Source: Oscillospiraceae bacterium
Lineage (GTDB): Bacteria; Bacillota; Clostridia; Oscillospirales; SIG627
Length of the DNA: 64,000 nucleotides
Direction: 5' to 3'
Assembly (NCBI GenBank): GCA_015063605.1
Contig: SVTV01000003.1
Location: 57,623 to 121,622 of the forward strand
Shown: positions 51,895 through 59,582 of the stretch, in pieces
Numbering within the stretch: position 1 is the first letter of the stretch
Layout: each line of letters opens with the position of its first letter
Notes under the pieces: generated by a model
What the model was told of the DNA's origin: nothing
Seen by the model: the letters and a program-made list of their open reading frames with translations, nothing else
Database searches by the model: none
Translations under genes and position numbers: made by a program

Positions 51895-54888
51895 TTATCT
51901 GTCCAAAGGTATGCGGAAGCTGTCGCCCTCTTTAAAGTAGTAGACGGGAGTCATATCCTTCTTTGCGGAGTCTCTGTAGCATCTTATGGTCGTTATATCG
52001 CCTATATCGAGACGTACATTTCCGTTTTCAAGCTTTTCCGCCGAAAGAATATTGAATACCGTATTGTATCCGTAGAATCCGTTTCCCGTATTTTCGGGGA
52101 GAGGAATATGGATGATCTTTCCGCAAAGGCATGAAATATCAGCATCTGTGTCGAAAGTTACATCGATGTGATTCTTATCGGAAAGAGTCCTTGTGAAGTC
52201 CGCTATTTTTCCTTCATAGCATCCCGTTTTCGCCTCACCGAATAAGCTTGTTGCATCAAATGTCTTGATACTTACGCTTCCGTCACCGTTCTCCGTTCTT
52301 ATACACATAAATCCACGGAATCCGTTCACACTGTCAGCCTCAACGGAAATGTCCTTATCGGAGCAGTAGATCACGGTATCAACTCTTCCGTTCTTAAGAG
52401 TTATCTTGACTGCCGCAAAACCGTTCTTATCAAGCTCTTTTCCGTTTTCATCATATACGGGGATCCTTTCAATGCTTTCGATCTTACTTTCGCCCGCATA
52501 AGGCTCAATAACGGATACAAACAAGCTTTCAGCTTCGTTTTCATCACGGTTGTAAGCGTATATATAATCGAGATATTTGGGATTTCCCGGCTTATTTCTC
52601 GGAGGAACGCCCTGTGCCAGCACAAGCTCCTCGACCTCCGTAAGGAACGTAAACTTTACATGAACATCCGATCTCGTTCCTCTCTTCCATGTGTCGCAGA
52701 TCCTTCCGTCAAAGGAAGCATTGCCCGTAAGAGCCGTATCCTTTTGTACGTTATAAAGGTACTGATAACCGCTGGGATCGTTTACGGCAGCAAACTCGAT
52801 ATCCTTGCCGAGAAGAGTTCCCGTCATATATCCGTTCTCGTCGGTCTGCGGAACAAGCTCTACACCCTTAGTCTTCAAGGATTCCGTCTCACCGAAATGG
52901 AAGGAAAATGCGTGCTCCTTGCCGCCCTTTACACGGAAGAAGTCAACCGTGTAAGAATCGTTTCCATCTATTCTTACAAGGGCATCGGTCCTCTTGTATT
53001 CGCTCGTCTGCTTATACGCCTCAGGTGCTTCAACGGATACCATCTTCACATCGCCGTCAGCGAAATAATGTGTAGGCGTACCGGCACGGAGAATCTCCTG
53101 ATTCATCTTATCAACGATAACGAGATTGTGGGAAAGAGTTGCATCCACCCAATACCGTCTGTGCATATCGGCGGAATCGCAGAATTCGGGATATCCGAGG
53201 TCGGGAAGAACGTTCATATTGTAGGCGTACATGTACATATTGAGCGTATCTATATGGCCGTGGCCTCTGTTAAGACCGTAATAGACGCCGAAGGATGTTT
53301 CGGGATTGTCGTTCCCCTCTTCATTCATATGCTTCAGGGAGGAATAGCCGTAGCCCGCAAGGTTCACGTCCGTGAGAACGATCTCTCCCTTTTCTTTTAC
53401 TATTTCCTCTATCTCCTGTCTTATGTGCTCAATATCCTCTTCATATATTCCCACACGTAATCCCTCCGTGGTATTTCCGTTAAGGAAATATATCGCCTGT
53501 GCAAGGTACGGATCTCTGTATGTAAGATATGCGGGAAGCAATGTGGAGGCAGATACCATTTTTCCGGGATTGCCGCAGGCACCAACATCACCGATCTGAG
53601 GTGTATATTCCTTTGACATGATAAGCTTTATCATGGAATAGAACATCTTCTTGAATTTTACGTTTTCGTAAATGTTGTATATATACTTGTCAGCGGGTCT
53701 GCGCTCGATATTCTTCAGCACCTCAGCCGCACCGATAAAGTGGGCAAGCCAGCCGGAGTTATATCCGGGAGATGCTTCAAGTCCGAAGCCGTCACGGTCT
53801 ATCTGATTTACGAATGTTGCCGCCATATTGGCGCCGAGGCTTTCCTTTTCCGTGATTATTGCCGGATCGAAAAGATAGTCTATCCATTCTCTCGTTGTCT
53901 CAGCATCGTCGAGCACTACTGCCGCAAGAGCAAGAGTCTGCTGATGCATTCCGTTGTTTCCGCTTATTTCACGGCGGCGGACGCCTCTGTATATCTCACG
54001 GAGAAGGTTTTCGTCAATGTTATCGGATACCTCTTCCGCAGTAGACTGTCTTCCGCGGGAATTCTTCGCTATCACATCGAGAGCATCACGGCTCATGGAA
54101 GCAAGACCGCCTTTGTACGCATCGAAGCATGCCGCGAGAGTGTGAGCAAATCCCGTTTCCCATATACATCCGAGGACCTTGCCTCTTCCGCTTCCTCCGT
54201 CGCTCTGCTGATACCCCTTATTTCTGTCGTGTCCCTCGCCGCTTAAGGTGGGATACAATTCTGCTACTCTGTTTATGAGAACGAGGCCTGCATCGGCATA
54301 CTTCTGCTCGCCCGTGAACAAAAAGGCATCGCCCATTGTCACAAGGATATTGCGTATTATGTTATTCCAGAGGAACCAATGGGTAAAGTAGCATACGAAG
54401 GTATACTTCTTTCCGTCGTCGGCTATATAGCCGTAGCCGTCATCGACCGCCCAATCTTCACCCTTTTCGGGGTAAAGAGTATTTTTAAGAAGGCTTCTGT
54501 CGCCCTTTTCGGGGCAGAAATAACCGTTTTCATCGAGAGCGGAGTTGTAATAGCTTTCAAAATCATTTGACGGAAATACTGTGTGGCAATGGGGACACTC
54601 GATCTTCCACAGAGGCTGTCCGTCTATCATTTTATAGGGATAATTTCCGAATCTGTCTATGGAATGACCGCACACGAGACAGCCGTGCTTCTGATTTACA
54701 CCGTAGGAGCGGTACATGCTCTGAGAGGAAGGAAGCATCCATAAAGCATCGAGAGAATACTTTTCAAGGTATGCATCCGCAGCCTTTACGGTCTTTTCGC
54801 ATTGAGCCTTCGCCCAATCGTACTTTTCTATGTTATTTCTGCAATTTGCTATCTTCTCTTTCGTATAAAAATATCCTATATTGTTCAT
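51895..54888 (-). CDS. Heparinase II/III-like polysaccharide lyase family protein, copy 1
   Basis: A 997-residue protein. The N-terminal part carries a ribbon-like Cys set (CLVCGHS at about 72-75 and CPHC at about 99-102) followed by VFPSNDFESYYNSALDENGYF. A long alpha/alpha-toroid spans about 150-480. The heparinase II/III beta-sandwich has the signature RGHGHIDTLNMYMYAYN, then LPDLGYPEF. The C-terminal 200 residues are beta-rich. Lyases of this fold cleave uronate-containing glycans such as heparin, alginate or ulvan-type chains. There is no signal peptide, so it would work on imported oligosaccharides. A paralogue is 51 bases upstream. Substrate unknown. Confidence 0.82.
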   Translation of the reverse strand: MNNIGYFYTKEKIANCRNNIEKYDWAKAQCEKTVKAADAYLEKYSLDALWMLPSSQSMYRSYGVNQKHGCLVCGHSIDRFGNYPYKMIDGQPLWKIECPHCHTVFPSNDFESYYNSALDENGYFCPEKGDRSLLKNTLYPEKGEDWAVDDGYGYIADDGKKYTFVCYFTHWFLWNNIIRNILVTMGDAFLFTGEQKYADAGLVLINRVAELYPTLSGEGHDRNKGYQQSDGGSGRGKVLGCIWETGFAHTLAACFDAYKGGLASMSRDALDVIAKNSRGRQSTAEEVSDNIDENLLREIYRGVRRREISGNNGMHQQTLALAAVVLDDAETTREWIDYLFDPAIITEKESLGANMAATFVNQIDRDGFGLEASPGYNSGWLAHFIGAAEVLKNIERRPADKYIYNIYENVKFKKMFYSMIKLIMSKEYTPQIGDVGACGNPGKMVSASTLLPAYLTYRDPYLAQAIYFLNGNTTEGLRVGIYEEDIEHIRQEIEEIVKEKGEIVLTDVNLAGYGYSSLKHMNEEGNDNPETSFGVYYGLNRGHGHIDTLNMYMYAYNMNVLPDLGYPEFCDSADMHRRYWVDATLSHNLVIVDKMNQEILRAGTPTHYFADGDVKMVSVEAPEAYKQTSEYKRTDALVRIDGNDSYTVDFFRVKGGKEHAFSFHFGETESLKTKGVELVPQTDENGYMTGTLLGKDIEFAAVNDPSGYQYLYNVQKDTALTGNASFDGRICDTWKRGTRSDVHVKFTFLTEVEELVLAQGVPPRNKPGNPKYLDYIYAYNRDENEAESLFVSVIEPYAGESKIESIERIPVYDENGKELDKNGFAAVKITLKNGRVDTVIYCSDKDISVEADSVNGFRGFMCIRTENGDGSVSIKTFDATSLFGEAKTGCYEGKIADFTRTLSDKNHIDVTFDTDADISCLCGKIIHIPLPENTGNGFYGYNTVFNILSAEKLENGNVRLDIGDITTIRCYRDSAKKDMTPVYYFKEGDSFRIPLDR

Positions 54889-54939
54889 AATATTGACCTT
54901 TCAAAAATGTAAAAGTATATAGATATGATAATATGTGAT

Positions 54940-57873
54940 CTATAAATCCAGAGGTATGCGGTATCCCGCACCTTTTTCTATATTGAAAACAAGAGTCATG
55001 TCTTTTTTCGCAGGGTCCTTATATGCCTTTACGGTGGTGACATCACCGATATCAAGTCTTATATCACCGTTTTCGAGCCTTTTCGCACCGAAGATCTCGT
55101 AAACACCGTTGGTATACTCGGATGTATCTATATGGATGCATCTTCCGCAAAGAAGCTTTTCGTCATAAAATTCATCCGCCGTAATGTCTATGTAATTATC
55201 GGATGAAAGCGTTTCCGTAAAGCCGGTAATTTTTCCGATATACGCACCCGTTCTTTCTTCACCGTCAAGTTTTTTTACATCAAAGGTGAACACGCTCTTT
55301 TCTCCGCCGTCATACTCTCTTATAACCGACACAAAGCCCGTCATGGTATGACCGTATGAAGTGCTTACCGTCTTGTCATTATCGAGATCAATAATGAGGG
55401 TATCACGCCTTCCGTCCTTCAGTAAGACATTCAGGCAAACGCCCTCTCCGCCCGAAAGACCGCCTTTTTCAATTGAAAGTATCTTGCTTTCGCCCGAATA
55501 CGGCTCATACACCGCCGTATAAATACTGCTAAGGTTTTCACCGCGGCGGTATGCATATATATAATCCGCCTTTTTGGGATTTCCCACCTTTTTTCTCGAA
55601 GGAACGCCCTCTGCAAATACTATCTCATCGCAATCGGCAAACAGCGTATATCTGAGATGGATATTTTCCTTTGATGATGTTTTCCATGTATCGGTTATCC
55701 GTCCGTCAAAGCTTACCTCGGATGAAGGAGCTGTATCCCGCTGAACGTTTTTCAGGAACTGATATCCCGTGGGATCATCGCCCGATCCGAAGGGAACATC
55801 GGCACCGAGAAGTGTTCCCGTCATTCTTCCCTCCTCATCGACCTGAGGAATGAGAGAAACTCCCGAGGTCTTCATGCTGTCCGTTTCCGCAAAGTGGAAC
55901 GCATATGCGTGCTCGCTTCCGCCCGTAACCTTGAAAACATCTGCTATATATGAGTTTTCATCATCGATCTTTATAAGAAGAGATGTTCTTCTGTATACGC
56001 TCGTCTGATCGTAGGCATCGGGAGCATCCACGGAAATAAGCTTTATATCGCCCTTATTGAATATATGAGATGGTCTTCCCACCACATTTTTGCTCTGTTT
56101 TTCTCTGTCAACTATGACTGTATTATGAGAAAGAGTGTGATTTGTCCAATATCTCCTGTGCTTATCCACACTGTTGCAGTATTCCGGATATCCGATATCG
56201 GGAGTAAGCGCCGTATTATAGGCGTAAATAAACAGATTCTGCGTATCCTTATGACCGTGGCCCGTATTCTTGCCGTAATAAATACCGAGGGAGGTCTCGG
56301 GATTTCCGAGGTCTTTCCCGTATCTGTGCTTCAGTGAGGTATATCCGTAGCCCGTCAGGTTTTTGTCGCCCGTTTCAAGGGGATCCGATACGCTTATCTC
56401 TTCGATCTGCTTCAATATCTCACCCACATCGCAGGTGAATATATCGGGAACGAGTCCATTGGTGGTGTTACCGTTAAGAAGATACGCCGCTTTCGCAAAA
56501 AACGGTTCCTTATATTTTACAAAAGCCTTCATCATCATTTCCGCTTTTCCGATAAGACCGGGATTTCCGAAGGCTCCCACATCGCCTATATGGGGAAAGA
56601 AGCTGTCGGACATGACAAGCCGGAGAGGCGACGCAAGCATCTTTCTGAACTTGGGATGTGTGTACACATCGTAAATATATTTGTCACCGTCTTCAGGCTT
56701 TACATCCGAAAGTATTTCGGCAACATCGATATAGTTTGACGGCCATATATTATTGTAGCTGGGAGAGCATTCGTCTCCGAAGCCGTCTCTGTCCACACGG
56801 TTGACAAAGGTAGAAGCCATATCGGCGCCGTCAACGGCGTCCACTCTGTAATTTGAAGGATCGAAAAGATACTCAAGCCATCTTCTCGATTCTCCCGTAC
56901 CGCCATCGAGAGCTATAGCAGCCATGGCAAGAGCCTTCTGATGCATTCCGCTGTTACCGTGTATCTCGGCGGAGCCTAAGCATCTGTATATTTCTCTTAA
57001 AATATTTTCTTCTATATTGTCTGCGATCTCATCTGCGGAATCTTTGCACGATACTCCCAATGCCTTATCCGTCATGGAAGATAAACCGTTCTTGACCGCA
57101 TCGTATGCTGCGGCAAAATCGTAGGCGATCCAGCATTCCCATATCCTGCCCAGAATCTTGCCTCTGCCGCTGCCTCCGTCGCTTTGAAAGAATCCGTTTG
57201 ACGGTCTGTGCCCCTCACCGCTGAAGCCGGGATAGAAATCCGCTATCCTGTCAAGAAGCACCAGGACCGCATCGGCATATTTCTGCTCACCTGTAAAAAG
57301 ATAAGCCTTGGAGCATGACCTGAGGATATTTACGATAATACCTCTCCATAGATACCAATGGGTAAAAACCGCCACGAAAACAAACTTTTCGCCGTCTTCG
57401 TCAATATATCCGTATCCGTCATCCACGCACCAGCCCTCACCCTTTTCGGGATAAAGGGTGTTCTTCAGGAGGGTTCTGTCGCCCTTTTCTGGACAGAAAA
57501 AACCCCTTTCATCAAGAGCCGACTTATAATAGCTTTCAAAATCGTTGGACGGATACACGGTACCGCATTTTTTGCATTTGATCTTCCACAAGGGATAACC
57601 GTCCGCAGGAGTGTAAACGGCATCTGTATCGAGATGTACCTTCATGATCTTTGAGCAAACAGGGCATATCGAGCCGTGGTTTACGTCAGAGCTTCTGTAA
57701 AGCGACTGAGAAGCGGGAAGAAAACGTATATTCTCAAGAGAGTATTTCTCAAGATATCCGTCAGCTTCCTTTATTATTTTATCGCATTCCTCTTTGATAA
57801 AGGGGTATTTTTTTATATTGTTAAGTGCATTTGCCTTTCGGAAGGAATTATAGTAACAGCTTTCTCTCTTCAT
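54940..57873 (-). CDS. Heparinase II/III-like polysaccharide lyase family protein, copy 2
   Basis: A 977-residue paralogue of the protein at 51895, collinear over the full length and by eye about half identical. It has CPVCSKI and CKKCGTVYPSNDFESYYKSALDERGFFCPEKG at the N-terminus, and the signature TGHGHKDTQNLFIYAYN, LTPDIGYPEY. In the signature region copy 1 has HIDTLN where this copy has HKDTQN, a change next to the candidate active site that may alter specificity. It is the first gene of the two-gene operon. GGAAAGGAAC precedes ATG 57873. No signal peptide. Confidence 0.82.
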   Translation of the reverse strand: MKRESCYYNSFRKANALNNIKKYPFIKEECDKIIKEADGYLEKYSLENIRFLPASQSLYRSSDVNHGSICPVCSKIMKVHLDTDAVYTPADGYPLWKIKCKKCGTVYPSNDFESYYKSALDERGFFCPEKGDRTLLKNTLYPEKGEGWCVDDGYGYIDEDGEKFVFVAVFTHWYLWRGIIVNILRSCSKAYLFTGEQKYADAVLVLLDRIADFYPGFSGEGHRPSNGFFQSDGGSGRGKILGRIWECWIAYDFAAAYDAVKNGLSSMTDKALGVSCKDSADEIADNIEENILREIYRCLGSAEIHGNSGMHQKALAMAAIALDGGTGESRRWLEYLFDPSNYRVDAVDGADMASTFVNRVDRDGFGDECSPSYNNIWPSNYIDVAEILSDVKPEDGDKYIYDVYTHPKFRKMLASPLRLVMSDSFFPHIGDVGAFGNPGLIGKAEMMMKAFVKYKEPFFAKAAYLLNGNTTNGLVPDIFTCDVGEILKQIEEISVSDPLETGDKNLTGYGYTSLKHRYGKDLGNPETSLGIYYGKNTGHGHKDTQNLFIYAYNTALTPDIGYPEYCNSVDKHRRYWTNHTLSHNTVIVDREKQSKNVVGRPSHIFNKGDIKLISVDAPDAYDQTSVYRRTSLLIKIDDENSYIADVFKVTGGSEHAYAFHFAETDSMKTSGVSLIPQVDEEGRMTGTLLGADVPFGSGDDPTGYQFLKNVQRDTAPSSEVSFDGRITDTWKTSSKENIHLRYTLFADCDEIVFAEGVPSRKKVGNPKKADYIYAYRRGENLSSIYTAVYEPYSGESKILSIEKGGLSGGEGVCLNVLLKDGRRDTLIIDLDNDKTVSTSYGHTMTGFVSVIREYDGGEKSVFTFDVKKLDGEERTGAYIGKITGFTETLSSDNYIDITADEFYDEKLLCGRCIHIDTSEYTNGVYEIFGAKRLENGDIRLDIGDVTTVKAYKDPAKKDMTLVFNIEKGAGYRIPLDL

Positions 57874-57998
57874 GGCAGTTCCTTTCCGGACAGCATATAT
57901 TAATAATTATAATTACGCCGTCTCCTCTGATCTGTTCCGAAAAAACGTATTTTTTTATCAAAACAGACCATTTGAAAAGTGATTTTTTTGTTGCCTTC

Positions 57999-58027
57999 AT
58001 GATACCCGATTGAAGTGAAAGTGTCAA
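57999..58027 (-). promoter_or_regulatory. Sigma-A promoter of the heparinase pair
   Basis: On the minus strand TTGACA (58027-58022), a 17-base spacer and TATCAT (58004-57999). The rest of the 400-base gap up to 58275 is AT-rich; it contains an unused AAAGGAGG at 58187 but no gene that I can support. Confidence 0.7.
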
Positions 58028-58275
58028 TGCATATCGCAAAAATAATTTTAGTAAATTTGCATAAAATTATCTTTAGTCAAAGCGCGATTTTTTACATGAC
58101 GATTTTTTCCCTTTTTCGCGGCTGTTTTGCATAACAATTTGATAAATTTACGTTGCTCTGCAAGTGTTTTATATATTTTCTGTGGCAAAGGAGGATACAT
58201 CGGCATAATATATTACAGAACATCGGATGTTTGTGCTGATAAAAAGCTATACTATATTTTTGGGAGGATATCCAC

Positions 58276-59214
58276 ATGAACGCAAAGAACAACGGCAATT
58301 CCGCCTGCGGATGCGAAGGCACCGCTTACGGAACAGTTACCGCTGTAGATTCGATTCCCTCCGAGGGAACATATTCCTGCTGTATCGATACATACAGAAT
58401 ATACGATTCCTGCAGAACACAGGAATGTATCGAGGATCTGCGTGTGCTTGTAACGGATGCGGATCAGGAAACTCTGAATAACGCATCTGCGGTACGCGTA
58501 AGGTCGTGTAAAATTTTATGGACTCAGATATCTACCGAGGAAATGCCCTTCAATAAAGGATATTTTCAGATAGATATAAGATATTATTTCTACATCACCC
58601 TTGATTGCTGTCTCGGCTTCGGAAACAGCCGTGAGGTCCAGGGATTGGCGATATATGACAAAACGGTCATTCTCTTCGGCGGTGAAGGAAACGTATCCGT
58701 ATTTCAATCGGATATATACAGACAGTTCTGCTCCGCACCCGATCTCGGAGGAATGAACGTAACGGCAAATCTTCCCCGAGCCGTGGTAGAGGTGGCTGAG
58801 CCCGTTGTACTGTCTCTCAACATGACGGAAACGTGTGCCGAGCCCACACCCTTTTCGAGAGGCGAGCCCATACCCGAATCCATATGCGCCTGCTTCGGCG
58901 GAAGCTTTTTTACGGATTGCGTAAGAACGAAAAACGTATTTGTGACAATCGGAGTCTTCTCCGTTGTACGCATTGAGCGTCCGTCGCAGATAGTCATTCC
59001 CGCCTGCGAGGTATGTATTCCCGACAAGACCTGCGATTCCTCGTCCGCTTATTCCGATCCGTGTACGCTTTTCAGATCGATGAGCTTCCCCATTGAGGAA
59101 TTTTATCCCGCTGTAAGCACGTATTCGGGAAGAAATACAAAAGAAGGATGCACTCAGACCGCATCCGACTGCTGCAACGGACAGATAACGGAACGCTGTA
59201 AGTCCCGCAAATAA
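58276..59214 (+). CDS. Cysteine-rich protein, unknown function
   Basis: A 312-residue protein with about 28 cysteines, including ACGCEG, YSCCID, YDSCRTQECIEDLRVLV, LDCCLGFGN, ESICACF and a C-terminal ASDCCNGQ. Predicted structure is mostly beta. There is no signal peptide or membrane helix. I have the impression of a Clostridia-restricted family with the YDSC...CIEDLRV and PFNKGYFQIDIRYYF motifs, but I cannot name it. A cross-linked spore-coat-type protein would fit the cysteine content; this is a guess. GGGAGGATAT precedes the ATG. No clear sigma-A promoter was found, which is compatible with another sigma factor. Confidence 0.65.
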   Translation: MNAKNNGNSACGCEGTAYGTVTAVDSIPSEGTYSCCIDTYRIYDSCRTQECIEDLRVLVTDADQETLNNASAVRVRSCKILWTQISTEEMPFNKGYFQIDIRYYFYITLDCCLGFGNSREVQGLAIYDKTVILFGGEGNVSVFQSDIYRQFCSAPDLGGMNVTANLPRAVVEVAEPVVLSLNMTETCAEPTPFSRGEPIPESICACFGGSFFTDCVRTKNVFVTIGVFSVVRIERPSQIVIPACEVCIPDKTCDSSSAYSDPCTLFRSMSFPIEEFYPAVSTYSGRNTKEGCTQTASDCCNGQITERCKSRK

Positions 59215-59395
59215 TTTTCCGCTGCGGCGGTAAGCGTCCCGGGGCTGTCTCACTAACGTGAGCCAAGCCCTGAAAAACAATACCGACAAAAGCTTGCCAA
59301 AGAACTTAGTCTCTACCTTTGTTCATCTTGCTGTTTTGTTGGCGGCTGTATGCGCTTTTGTATTAAAGCGTGATTGATTTTTATAACCAAACAAA

Positions 59396-59435
59396 GCGCA
59401 GGGATGCATTCAAAAGAGTGCACCTTGCGCTTTTC
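59396..59435 (+). terminator. Probable terminator upstream of alaS
   Basis: GCGCAGGG..TGCA and TGCACCTTGCGC pair with one bulged A around a 10-base loop, followed by TTTTC. The gap from 59215 also holds a weak GGCT..CTCAC/GTGAG..AGCC hairpin near 59250 and CGCTTTT/AAAGCG near 59353; neither has a good T-tract. Confidence 0.65.
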
Positions 59436-59489
59436 ATCCTTCCTTTTTATCTTTTCCTTCCGCTAAAATTGTTTTTTATATAAAACCCG

Positions 59490-59518
59490 TTGACAAGACT
59501 TTCATATTGAGGTATAAT
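59490..59518 (+). promoter_or_regulatory. Sigma-A promoter of alaS
   Basis: TTGACA (59490-59495), a 17-base spacer and TATAAT (59513-59518), both full consensus. The leader to ATG 59583 is about 58 bases, too short for a T-box riboswitch. Confidence 0.88.
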
Positions 59519-59557
59519 ATATGGTTGTAGCAATATACGAACAATATTGAAAGGACA

Positions 59558-59573
59558 GCGGGAGTATTCCCGC
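59558..59573 (+). promoter_or_regulatory. Leader hairpin between ribosome site and alaS start
   Basis: GCGGGA-GTAT-TCCCGC is a perfect 6-base hairpin. AAAGGA lies at 59550-59555 and the ATG at 59583. With the hairpin folded the effective distance falls from 27 to about 11 bases, which would put the ribosome site in working range. Confidence 0.55.
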
Positions 59574-59582
59574 CCGAAAGAT

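Noticed and set aside
52660..53460. 266-residue plus-strand frame opposite a heparinase-like gene
   Set aside because: Shadow of the lyase gene on the other strand; no ribosome site or family motif.
58187..58260. Small gene after the AAAGGAGG at 58187
   Set aside because: No start codon at suitable spacing and no convincing frame follows.
59215..59582. T-box riboswitch upstream of alaS
   Set aside because: The promoter at 59490-59518 leaves a leader of under 60 bases, and no T-box sequence or specifier stem was seen.
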